A stretch of 64,000 nt of DNA from Daphnia pulex (Eukaryota; Arthropoda; Branchiopoda; Diplostraca; Daphniidae). The position numbers were made by a program, and so were the translations under genes. Positions 23,373 to 33,183 of this stretch are shown in pieces. The DNA is taken from positions 10,416,001 to 10,480,000 of the forward strand of contig NC_060024.1 in the NCBI RefSeq assembly GCF_021134715.1. The letters run 5' to 3'. Each line of letters begins with the position of its first letter. Position 1 is the first letter of the stretch. The notes beneath the pieces are model-generated. The model did no database searches. It saw nothing but the letters and a program-made list of their open reading frames with translations, and was not told where the DNA came from.

Positions 23373-23773
23373 CAAAGCTCACTTGTTAGATTTTTAATAA
23401 TGTGTTTTTTTTTCTACTTCCGGTTTTCTGATTTCAGTCAGTAGTTTAGTAAATATTCATTCGAGGAGCAAAAGAACCACATATTCGTGATCCTCGTGAA
23501 ATTTGTGGTAAAGTTCATGTTTTCTTTTGTACGTACGCGTACTTCCGGTTTCGAGAGTTATCCTGAACTATAGTTCAGGAAAAATCTCGATTTTGACCAA
23601 AATCTGGATTTCGCTTAAATTACACTTAATCGACCCCAAATTTCACGGAGATCACGAATATTTGGTTTATTTTGTCGACAGCTCAATGGTTAAGGCGCTA
23701 TCGCTTACTTCCGGTCTACTTCCGGAAAACATTAAACATTCCGGTTTACATTAAACTAGCAAGTGAGCTTTAT
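23373..23773. repeat. inverted-repeat element with repeated ACTTCCGG motifs
   Basis: AAAGCTCACTTG near 23373 and CAAGTGAGCTTT near 23762 form terminal inverted repeats about 400 bp apart. Inside is a second inverted pair (ATTCGTGATC at 23484 and GATCACGAAT near 23652). ACTTCCGG occurs several times. A segment AGCTCAATGGTTAAGGCGCT near 23680 resembles a tRNA-type A box. This suggests a non-autonomous, perhaps tRNA-derived element; no open frame. Confidence 0.45.
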
Positions 23774-25074
23774 TCTCTGTACACTTCTAAGGATTGCATG
23801 CTAATTTAAGCAAAGAGAAATGGGCTTTTTGATTACTTTTATGACTTGTACTATCTAAGGCCAGTCCTTTAGATATTGAGTTTTGAACGTGTCAAATAGA
23901 TGGCGTGAAAGACTGTTGTTTGTTGTGTCACAAATGGGCTAATGGCGGTTCGTTGTCAAAAGTTCAGCTACAGCTATCTTCTTCGAAAATTACCAATGAA
24001 TTCGTTGGTAAATTGACTAGATTTCGTGTAAAATTTGTTTGGCATGTGTTGTTTACCGAATATGTGTTTAATAACATCATTATTTCTCCTCCATTTCCAG
24101 GAAAAAATGTGAAAGGTACAGAACCCAGTACTGTCAACTATTGTGTTAAAAATCCTGGTAGGCCTATCCTACAGAATATGTCATCCAAATGACAGAGTGT
24201 TAACAACCAACGCTAGCTTTAGTAAATTATTGCTGGAACATAGTCTTCTCATCTTTTATTAGGATTCATCACTATTATCGGCTGAATCATTCTATGGGAC
24301 TTGCCAGATCACCAACCTTAGCATGGACCAATGTATTTAAAGTATTGTTCTGCACTTAAGTCTATATAATTTTTAAGTTGAATTATTCTTTTAGATCATA
24401 CACATCAAGCACATTGATGCCACACATTATATGACTTTATTTTTTATTTACAGGTTTTAGGTTTCTAATGTAGCATGATAGACTTTATGAGAAGTCATGT
24501 TGTTTGAAGAAAGAGGACTATATACAGTTGACAAGGTTCTTTGCTAACCCGTTGGCTGCTACCCTTGAATCTCCCTTTTTACTTCCTTACACAGGCCTTC
24601 TTGATTTGAGGTATTGCTTTCTATCGCTACAATCTTGTTTGAATAATGTTGTCATCCAAATAAATGTTCATTCTGCTTACAAGGTAATCCTTCGCTAATT
24701 ATCGTCGACTTCATCAACAGGTGAAAATCAACGAGAGAATGCTGTAATTCAGGAGTGATAAATTGTGTAGTTAGCTAAATTTCAAGTGCATATCTGTGTT
24801 CCCTTCTTTTTTGTGGCCCCGTTTCCCTAACTAACCACTATAACCAACGTCCGCCGGTGGTCTCTCACCCGCTGTGAAACCAGGAGGAGGGGAGGGCTCT
24901 GGTCGAACGGGGACTTGGAAGGCGCATGATCCGATGAAAACTTTTGGAGGGTCATGAGTCTAACCCGGAAGCCTAGTATGACTACATCTCCCCAGTAAAA
25001 CTGGCCTCGTACTTCTCTCTTCTTCTCGGTCCAGATACTATCTCTGGGGGCCGTAGACAAAACCTACAATTGCA
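23774..25074. other. intergenic, no feature recognised
   Basis: No gene supported. The GC-richer block at about 24810-25070 differs in composition from the AT-rich flanks and may be an old repeat fragment; one weak open frame crosses it but matches nothing I know. Confidence 0.3.
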
Positions 25075-25509
25075 TGTGCGAGTTAAAACAAAGCAACCCA
25101 CTACCCAATGAAACAAAAAGCCATGGTTTATTTTTTGCGCAAATCTGCGTTAGTCAAGTTTAAAAAATTTCCAATTCAACAATTCGCGTAGAATTTTGCA
25201 TGTAATCTATTAGTGCAAATCGCCATTCCATGTGTTTGTTAGTTAAGAAAATGGTTGTTTAAGAAACAAACAATGGGGTGTTCTGAGTAGCCAAAAAAAC
25301 TCACCATTGTTTGTTTTTTAAACAACCATCTTCTTAACTACCAAACACATAGATAGCTATTTGCACCAGTAGACTAGATGCAAAATTCGACAGAAGTTAT
25401 TGAGTTTGAAAAATTGTAACCTGACTGACGCAGATTTCCGCAAAACTAAACCAACGCTTTTTGTCTCATTGCCGCAGCGGTGGTGGCGGGTTGCGTTCTA
25501 ACTCGTACA
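25075..25509. repeat. 435-bp long hairpin (foldback/MITE-like)
   Basis: Two arms of about 200 bp (25075-25276 and 25304-25509) are imperfect reverse complements around a 27-bp loop. Outer ends read TGTGCGAGTT and AACTCGTACA. Inner ends read AACAAACAATGG and CCATTGTTTGTT. Arm identity is roughly 80-85% by eye. No coding sequence. Structure is typical of foldback-type MITEs; the family is not known to me. Confidence 0.75.
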
Positions 25510-27968
25510 GAAGAAAAAATGTCTTGAACCGGACGCTCTGTTTATTGAATTATTAATTTTTTTGTCCATTATAGAAAGAAAAAACTAGTTCAAAATATAT
25601 TATTTTCATTATCTTTTTGTTTATTTTATGTTATATGTATACATTAATTAGGTATGACATTAAAAAGTATGGGTATTAGGAGTTTGGATATTAGAAGTAT
25701 GAGCATTAGGGGAGTGAGAGGGATGGGTAATAGCGGGTATAGAGATAATCTAGATCTATAGATATCTGAATTTATGTTGGGTTATGGGTTAATAAGAGTG
25801 TCAACACTGACTTTCACGTCACTATTAATTAGCATTTCAATTTAAGTCAAATCAACACATCCCACCCCCACCATCTTCCTCCTCGGTGTTTTCCAATCCC
25901 GAAAATATTTATTATTTATTTTACGTAAGAACTCCCCATATTCTATAACTTCTCAACATATAAACGATAAAGACACTTGTACCATTGAACAAAATACAGG
26001 ATGCAACTTCCGCTACACGACGCCAGCACCAAGGAACAGCCACATTTCAACTTGAAGAAAAAATATCTTTCATCGGCATAGGCTGGAACAACACGCCACA
26101 TTAGGCAGCAACTCTGGGAACGTAAACCTACAACAAAATTGAGATTATATTAATTATAGCATCAATGAACAAAATGGTACGTTTTTTTGTGTTCCACATA
26201 GTTATCCCAGAATTCTATGGCAACATTATACGATACATATGGTTTAAACAAAAATTTACATGGCATTCGTTAAAGATTTAAATACAAATTCACATTTGAA
26301 CTTTGTTTATAAAGGTTGATGACTTGACAAAACTCCCATGATGTTAAAAAACTAATCAACAGTTAAGCAAAGCTTTGATCCTGAAAACTTTAATTTTTAC
26401 TTCTAAATCAACACATTTAATTTTGGAATTAACTGATTAAGATAGTCACTTTACTGACCTTCAATTAGTGCATATTATTGAAGTTCACGTAAAAGGGAAA
26501 TGAGAATTCCGTGCAGCCTAAACAATTGGATACAAATGCTAGTTTGGATGGCTGAAGTTACACTTTTAAAAAGGTGCCTGCAATCAAACATTAGAAATGT
26601 CATGATCAAAATTTTAATCAGTCTAATCAATAATGTTACCTTTAAGAACATTGTATGATGTAAAATTAACTAGCTGGCTTAACAAATCCACATTAGAATG
26701 CAGTGAAGAAATAGGTTAAGCCAAGAATTCAAATGACTGTTAATTCTAACTAAAAAATAAATAAATTACTGTCAAGCAATTAAGTCTTGTGACAATAAAA
26801 AAAGGCAGAAGTAAAGTTAAACTAAGCAATCCCTCAGAATTTCTTTTAGAAATGTAACAAACAAGTAATTGGCAGTTAGCAAGCTTTTGAAACAGTCTTA
26901 AGTCTTAACTAAAAGTCAACATACAAAAAGCAAAGAACTAGTCATCAAGAAAGTAAATGTGTAGCCTTACTGTAAAAATTTTATCAGCTTAGCTATTTAA
27001 AATTGTTCTTTAGTGTTTCTGTATGTGGCAAAAGCTATAGCTGGTACGGGTAGCAAGCCAGCAAGAACACCTTTCACCAGCTGGGTGCAACAAAGCCATG
27101 TCCACATTGGACTTCAATGAAGGTGAAGATGCAACATATCCATGAGCATGTTAGATAGCACTGCAGAGACTTCAACTGGCTGTGAAACCTATTTGACACA
27201 TTTAAATTTACTTCAGATGAACAGATATCTTTTGTGTAAAACAACACCAAGACAGGAATAAAGTTAAATTATGTAGTTCCTTATAGTTTCAGAAATGTTA
27301 CAAAGGGATCTAGAATTTCAAGTCAAGTCTATTAATTTAATAAAACTATGGAAAATTCAAACCAATGTATGGAAAACGTAAAAAACCACAGGTCCCAGTT
27401 GACTTCCCTCACTCAAAAACAACAACACTAAGGCAAAGGGATCTACTATCTGGTCATCAATAACTAAATCTATAGCCTTATAGTTCGAAAATGGAAAAAC
27501 ATAATTACTTCTTCTGTAAAGTAGGCCTATTTCAGCATCAGATGAGACATACAGCTGGTACACATAGAAATGTGGTAAAATGGACGGCAGTCAGTCAAGC
27601 CAACAAGCCATGTAATCAGATGATTTGACCAAGGCCAAATCAGTGTGCCTTTTTGCCATGAAGCCTAAATAAAAAAAAATCTTTAGTGTCTATTATATAT
27701 ATGTAATAAATCATATATTAATAACACAATTTTACTTGTTTCTGAGAATTACATTTAGAGACCAATCAAGTTAATTAAGTGACTTCCGTCACTTTAATCG
27801 CTCAAATTATTTCCTACAGGTTTGTCTGAATGCAAATATGTTGCAGTTTTAAGCAAAAAGTTAGAGAATCTATCACTTCGATTCCTTCGAGTCAACGCCC
27901 GACTTGACACGTGAATTTCTTCCTTTTGAATTTTGATTATGGAATGAATTATGGTCTTTAGGTAAAAT
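25510..27968. other. AT-rich intergenic region, no gene supported
   Basis: About 2.5 kb with no convincing coding exon. Minus-strand exon-like blocks lie near 26030-26135 and 27000-27190, each preceded by a TAG acceptor and followed by GT-rich sequence; coding is doubtful because of stops. The rest is AT-rich with no repeat recognised. Confidence 0.35.
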
Positions 27969-28461
27969 CTATTGCCCCCCAGAATCTGGGGGGTAATAGC
28001 ATTTCAGGCTATTGCCCCCCAGATAGGCAATACCCCCATCTAGCGGTGGGCTAAATGAACTGCAGCTATTCCCGTAGATAGTTTTGACGTTTGTTAGTCC
28101 TGATTTGTCCTGATTGCTGTGGTAAACTGTTATAGTAGTAGTAAATGACTAAATGAATGAACTCCCGTTACTAATTTCTTTTTCTACATAGGTGCTCTCT
28201 GTACGATTATTTTCGTCTTTTTACTTTTTTGGCAGTTTTTACGGCAGCACTGACGAAACGTAAATGTAAATCCGCGTATACGACTATTTATTTAATGTAA
28301 CCATTTGTAACAGCAATCAGGACGAATCAGGACTTACAAACGTCAAAATTAACTAAGGGAATTGCTGCAGTTCATTTAGCCCACCGCTAGATGGGGGTAT
28401 TGCCTATCTGGGGGGCAATAGCCTGAAAAGCTATTACCCCCCAGATTCTGGGGGGCAATAG
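27969..28461. repeat. 493-bp terminal-inverted-repeat element with C/G tracts
   Basis: Arms 27969-28122 and 28311-28461 are near-perfect reverse complements. The tips read CTATTGCCCCCCAGAATC and its complement. Each arm contains runs of five or six C or G arranged as smaller palindromes (CCCCCCAGAATCTGGGGGG). The inner part reads TCCTGATTGCTGT and ACAGCAATCAGGA. The 190-bp centre is unique and non-coding. It is a MITE-like element; superfamily not assigned. Confidence 0.7.
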
Positions 28462-29079
28462 GCGCGACCTTATGGATATGCAGAGTGAGAGCAGACGGCA
28501 ACTTCACTTCCGTAAGCGATGCTGCCAATTTTTGAATCTTGATCGTCGTATAAGCAACTTGATCTCGGTCGTCTGGACGAACCCTACCGACTCTCATGGG
28601 TACGACATTTAGACGGTAGGGTTCGTCCAGACGACCATAGGCACGGTAGCGCTCATGGTGGCAGAGGGCTACAACACACTGTCCTACAACATACTGTCAA
28701 TATAAACAAAGCACTGAAAGCAGTTCAAAAGTGTCAATTCAGGTTTATTGCAGGTTTAGTGCCGTTTCTCACAGTCACAGTGTGTCAGGTAGAGATTTGA
28801 TGAAAGATTCTCTGACCAGGCATCGAGCCAGAACCAAAGCCGATAAAAGAAAAAATGATGCTTTATAACAGGAACCTAAACGTTCAGGTAACTTCTTGAC
28901 CGTAATTTTGGCAGAGGCAGAGGCCGAGTTACCCAGTCTGATGAAGTTGTAGCAGTTTCTAATCAAGAAACTGCTAGTGAAATAACTCCCAGTCTAATGG
29001 TAAGTTTATCAATATTTGTGTTCAAGTTTACGATTAAAAAATGTTCCATTGTTTACAGAAAGAAGTGGTGTACAGGATA

Positions 29080-29325
29080 TCATTCATTCAGTCGAACTGG
29101 AAAAGACATCATTGAAGCAAGCATTTCACAATTTAACAAGTAGAAAAAGGAAGCAATCAAGAAAGCGAGTGGAAAACTCGCATGAAAGACAAAGAAGATG
29201 CTTGGGATTCCAAGAGAGATGCTGTCTTTCAAAACTACATTAGCTCCCGTTCCTACAGTGCAAGTAAATGTGGTGTATGTGAAAAAGTCACTAATCCTGT
29301 ACATCACTGTTGAAGGTAATAGCGG
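29080..29325 (+). pseudogene. decayed cysteine-cluster ORF, left-arm copy
   Basis: In the third frame the left arm reads WKTRMKDKEDAWDSKRDAVF, QNYISSRSYSASKCGVCEK and VTNPVHHC, then a TGA, with stops in the upstream part of the same frame. No intact protein can be read. Possibly the N-terminal exon of a KDZ-like transposase (Cys-x2-Cys ... His-His-Cys). The mirror copy lies in the right arm. Confidence 0.35.
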
Positions 29326-29699
29326 TTTCTTGAATTATTTATGTAGATTAATAATTATCTTGTTTTATAGTGTCCCTTCCTGTCCAGAATGCAAAAGCCC
29401 TCATTCGTGTACTACGAAACCTGGTTCAAGAGACGTAACCGTAGTTACAGCCAATGGTAAATGAGGGCAACTTCACGGAGGACAACCGATTACCAGGATT
29501 ACATCGACGAAGACACAGCCAATTATCAAGACTACGCTGATGAAGAAAATGAAGAAAAAAACTGTTATCCATCGTTTAAAACGCTCACATATATTGTCAT
29601 GCAAATCTTGTAATCACATTTGAAATACAGCTATTGTTTGAAGGGAATAAAAGTATAATAATGAGCTTTTTGATTTGTTTCATGAACATTATTCGTCAC

Positions 29700-29995
29700 C
29701 TTATAGGCATATCCGAGTGTGCGTGAAAATAAAATTGTTTGCAGTTAGTTATCCATGCGTATGTTCATAATAGACTTAATCTGACTTTAAATTTTTATTC
29801 AGCGTAAAAAGTTGAGTCAGAGGTGTAATTTTCATTTATATTGGTGGTCAGCCGCATAGTAGCGTGCGTGAAACTAAAAAAAATCGTTCGCAGTTAATTA
29901 CCCATGCGTGTGTTTATTTTAGGCTTATTCTGACCTGATATTCCGATTCAGCGTAAAAAATTGATTAAGAGTTGTATTTTTCATTCATATTGGTG
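29700..29995 (+). repeat. two tandem units of about 147 bp (left of axis)
   Basis: Units start near GTGCGTGAAAATAAAATTG (29717) and GCGTGCGTGAAACTAAA (29861). Both contain GCAGTTAxTTAxCCATGCGT and TTCAGCGTAAAAA and end in TTTCATTxATATTGGTG. The same units run in reverse to the right of the axis. Confidence 0.65.
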
Positions 29996-30119
29996 ATAGC
30001 CTGCGGGAGTTATTGGTTTACGACACTTTTTTTTTATGGAAAAAAGCGCAGTAAGTCGCTTACCGTAACAGGGCGGACTTTTTTCAGAAAAAAATTAGAT
30101 CGCAAAAAACTAAATCCCT

Positions 30120-30575
30120 CAGGCTAGTACCAAAATGAATGAAATTAACAACTATAACTCAACTTTTGACGCTGAATCGGAATATCAGGTCAGAATAAGC
30201 CTTAAATAAACACACGAATGTGTATTGAACTGCAAACGAATTTTTACTTTCACGCTACTCGCTAGGCAGCTGAACCACGAAGATTAATGAAAATTACAAC
30301 TCTAACTCAAATTTTTATGCTGAATCGGAATATCAGGTGAAAATAAGCCTAAAATAAACACACGCATGTGTAATTAACTCGGTAATTAACTGCGAACGAA
30401 TTTTTTTTAGTTTCACGCACGCTACTATGCGGCTGCCCACTAAAATGAATGAAAATTACAACTCTAATTCAAATTTTTACGCAGAATCGAAATATGAAGT
30501 CAGACTAAGTATAACATCAACACGCGAATGTATAATTTACTGCGAAAGAATTTTATTTTCACGCAGACTCGGAAA
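30120..30575 (-). repeat. three tandem units of about 147 bp (right of axis, inverted)
   Basis: Three units on the minus strand, seen on the plus strand as GAATGAAAxTxACAACTxTAA blocks near 30133, 30285 and 30443. Each is followed by GCTGAATCGGAATAT-type text and CACGCxACT. The right side has one unit more than the left. Confidence 0.6.
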
Positions 30576-30959
30576 GGCATATAAGGATGACGAATAATGT
30601 TGATGAAACAAATCAAAAAGCTCGTAAGAATACTTTTATTCCCTTCAAACAATAGCTCTATTTCAAATGTAATTACAAGATTTGCATAAATATATGTGAG
30701 CGTTTTAAACGATGGATAATAATTGTTGTCTTCATTTTCTTCATCAGCGTAGTCTTGATAATTGGCTGTGTCTTCGTCGATGTAATCCTGGTAATCGGTT
30801 GTCCTCCGTGAAGTTGCCTTCATTTACCATTGGCTGTAACTACGGTTACGTCTCTTGAACCAGGTTTCGTAGTACACGAATGAGGGCTTTTGCATTCTGG
30901 ACAGGAAGGGACACTATAAAACAAGATAATTATTAATCTACATAAATAATTCAAGAAAC

Positions 30960-31205
30960 CGCTATTACCTTCAACAGTGATGTACAGGATTAGTGACTTT
31001 TTCACATACACCACATTTACTTGCACTGTAGGAACGGGAGCTAATGTAGTTTTGAAAGACAGCATCTCTCTTGGAATCCCAAGCATCTTCTTTGTCTTTC
31101 ATGCGAGTTTTCCACTCGCTTTCTTGATTGCTTCCTTTTTCTACTTGTTAAATTGTGAAATGCTTGCTTCAATGATGTCTTTTCCAGTTCGACTGAATGA
31201 ATGAT
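30960..31205 (-). pseudogene. decayed cysteine-cluster ORF, right-arm mirror copy
   Basis: Essentially identical, on the opposite strand, to the left-arm copy, including the same internal stop. Shared stops mean the decay happened before the two arms became mirror images, or that the arms have been kept alike by gene conversion. Confidence 0.35.
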
Positions 31206-31352
31206 ATCCTGTACACCACTTCTTTCTGTAAACAATGGAACATTTTTTAATCGTAAACTTGAACACAAATATTGATAAACTTACCATTAGACTGGGAGTT
31301 ATTTCACTAGCAGTTTCTTGATTAGAAACTGCTACAACTTCATCAGACTGGG

Positions 31353-32036
31353 CACAGACTAAGAGGGTAAAGACTACGAACGGCTATAAACCCCTTGAAG
31401 CGATGCGCGTCCTATGCCGTATGGTGGCGCGTCGAGCACACTCTACCAAAGCCATTATTTTTCCTTTTTCCCTACTGATATGAGTCTTCACACACCGTAA
31501 ATTTGTAAGTGAACCATTAACATTTCAATAGTGAATTTTTGTGTAAATATAGCTTAGATATCCCCCATGTTGTGTGAATTTTTTCAAATTTCTATGTGAT
31601 CTCTAGACACAATCTATAAATTCCTTTATTAAACCCCCTTTTTGCCCATTTTCAGGGCCAGGAAACAGCGTTTCACGATTTTCAGGCCCATTTCAGAAAA
31701 TCTTGAAACGCTGTTTCCTGGGCTTGAAAATGGGCAAAAAGGGGGTTTAATAAAGGAATTTATAGATTGTGTCTAGAGATCACATAGAAATTTAAAAAAA
31801 TTCACACAACATGGTGGATATCTAAGCTATATTTACACAAAAATTCACTATTGAAATGTTAATGGTTCACTTACAAATTTACGGTGTGTGAAGACTCATA
31901 TCAGTAGGGAAAAAGGAAAAATAATGGCTTTGGTAGAGTGTGCTCGACGCGCCACCATACGGCATAGGACGAGCATCGCTTCAAGCATTCCTCTTAGCCC
32001 TATCCCCGATCGTAGTCTTTACCCTCTTAGTCTGTG
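31353..32036. mobile_element. 684-bp palindromic transposon nested in the giant element
   Basis: Ends are CACAGACTAAGAGGG and its exact complement CCCTCTTAGTCTGTG. The two halves are near-perfect reverse complements meeting near 31.69 kb (AAACAGCGTTTCA / TGAAACGCTGTTT). It is flanked by a direct repeat GACTGGG at 31346-31352 and 32037-32043. The other arm of the giant element has a single copy of that site (CCCAGTC, 28932-28938) with no insertion. This proves insertion after the giant inverted repeat formed. No coding capacity; non-autonomous. A 7-bp (perhaps 8-bp) duplication and a CA start would suit hAT-like or P-like elements, which is inference. Confidence 0.85.
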
Positions 32037-32417
32037 GACTGGGTAACTCGGCCTCTGCCTCTGCCAAAATTACGGTCAAGAAGTTACCTGAACGTTTAGG
32101 TTCCTGTTATAAAGCATCATTTTTTCTTTTATCGGCTTTGGTTCTGGCTCGATGCCTGGTCAGAGAATCTTTCATCAAATCTCTACCTGACATACTGTGA
32201 CTGTGAGAAACGGCACTAAACCTGCAATAAACCTGAATTGACACTTTTGAACTGCTTTGTTTATATTGACAGTATGTTGTAGGACAGTGTGTTGTAGCCC
32301 TCTGCCACCACGAGCGCTACCGTGCCTATGGTCGTCTGGACGAACCCTACCGTCTAAATGTCGTACCCATGAGAGTCGGTAGGGTTCGTCCAGACGACCG
32401 AGATCAAGTTGCGTATA

Positions 32418-32708
32418 AGAGGAGAAGGTTTACGGCGGATGGCAACGTCGTATTTACAGCCAAAATGTAAATAGAAACAGTTTAGGCGGATCCTGGTTGA
32501 TGATGAATTGGATTTGCCAATGAGAAAATGTATTGAAATAAGAAACATGGAAGGTTTCGTGGAGTGGTATCTAAACTACTCTCATACTTCGCTGGGACCG
32601 CTTTACATAACCGAGTCAACGCTCAACGGTAATAGTAGGCGATCCACACAGTACCAGTGTACCTACGTACGGCGACTCGTAAAAGTCCTGTTCGGAGAGA
32701 AGAGATAA
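32418..32708 (+). CDS. possible gene fragment, weak BEN-domain-like C-terminus
   Basis: An open frame reads RRILVDDELDLPMRKCIEI, RNMEGFVEWYLNYSHTSLGP, LYITESTLNGNSRRSTQY and QCTYVRRLVKVLFGEKR, then stop. The last stretch, with a hydrophobic helix ending LVKVLF, vaguely recalls the end of BEN domains. No start or splice partners were found; stops lie just upstream. It may belong to the adjacent mobile element or be a relic. Confidence 0.2.
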
Positions 32709-33183
32709 ACGAACTAGACGTCTGGTTTTTACAGGTCACGATCGTCGATCGACAATAGACATTCATAGCAAAAGGACGCCTAAAAGATCGGGACTAGATG
32801 CCTAATTCACGTCGGTTGTTTACTTTTTTAGGGGTCATGTTAGTGAGATACAATGAGATTCAATAAGAATCGTTATCTAATTTGATCTTTAAAAAATACT
32901 GCATCCTTCTTTCAATCGAGTAATAATCGAGCTAACAAACTAGTTGTAAGAGGCGGCATTAAAATAATAATTTTTCAAGCTATTCGATTAATTTTTCGAA
33001 TTAGCTCTTGTAATATTTATTTGCAGACCCGCATATGCGAGAGTTGTCAGATTTTTGTCAGGCATACAAAGAAGACAGCATATGGTCGGCTATTTCAAGC
33101 TGGAATAATACAAAATCAATCAATTCTACTATACTGCCACGAATGATTTAAAAATATTGTTTCAATGTAAATAATTAGTCTTC
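32709..33183. other. 3' flank of MFSD1
   Basis: Non-coding AT-rich DNA. TTTATT at about 33016-33021 is an AATAAA on the minus strand and is a plausible poly(A) signal for MFSD1, about 165 bp beyond its stop. Confidence 0.4.

Larger units (their letters stand above)
28549..32417. mobile_element. 3.87-kb giant inverted-repeat (foldback) element with decayed ORFs
   Basis: The two halves are reverse complements of each other over almost their whole length, with the axis near 30.06-30.10 kb; identity is very high. Each end carries a hairpin with 23-bp perfect arms (28567-28589 with 28614-28636; 32330-32352 with 32377-32399). Each arm holds the same broken reading frames, written outside-in: a basic N-terminal part (RHRARTKADKRKNDAL), GRGRGRVTQSDEVVAVSNQE, then KDKEDAWDSKRDAVFQNYIS and ASKCGVCEKVTNPVHHC before a stop. 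A later exon-like frame encodes RRTTDYQDYIDEDTANYQDY. The Cys-rich CxxC text after a WDxxRDxxFQNY-like segment is reminiscent of the N-terminal cysteine clusters of KDZ-type transposases, but this is weak. The right arm is longer by a nested 684-bp insertion and one extra internal repeat unit. Confidence 0.75.

Noticed and set aside
23905-24192. A 95-codon plus-strand frame
   Set aside because: It lacks an ATG at its first codon, has no recognised domain and no splice partners.
27980-28460. CRISPR-like repeats because of the recurring CCCCCCAG/CTGGGGGG words
   Set aside because: They are palindromic arm repeats of one element, not spaced direct repeats, and the genome is eukaryotic.
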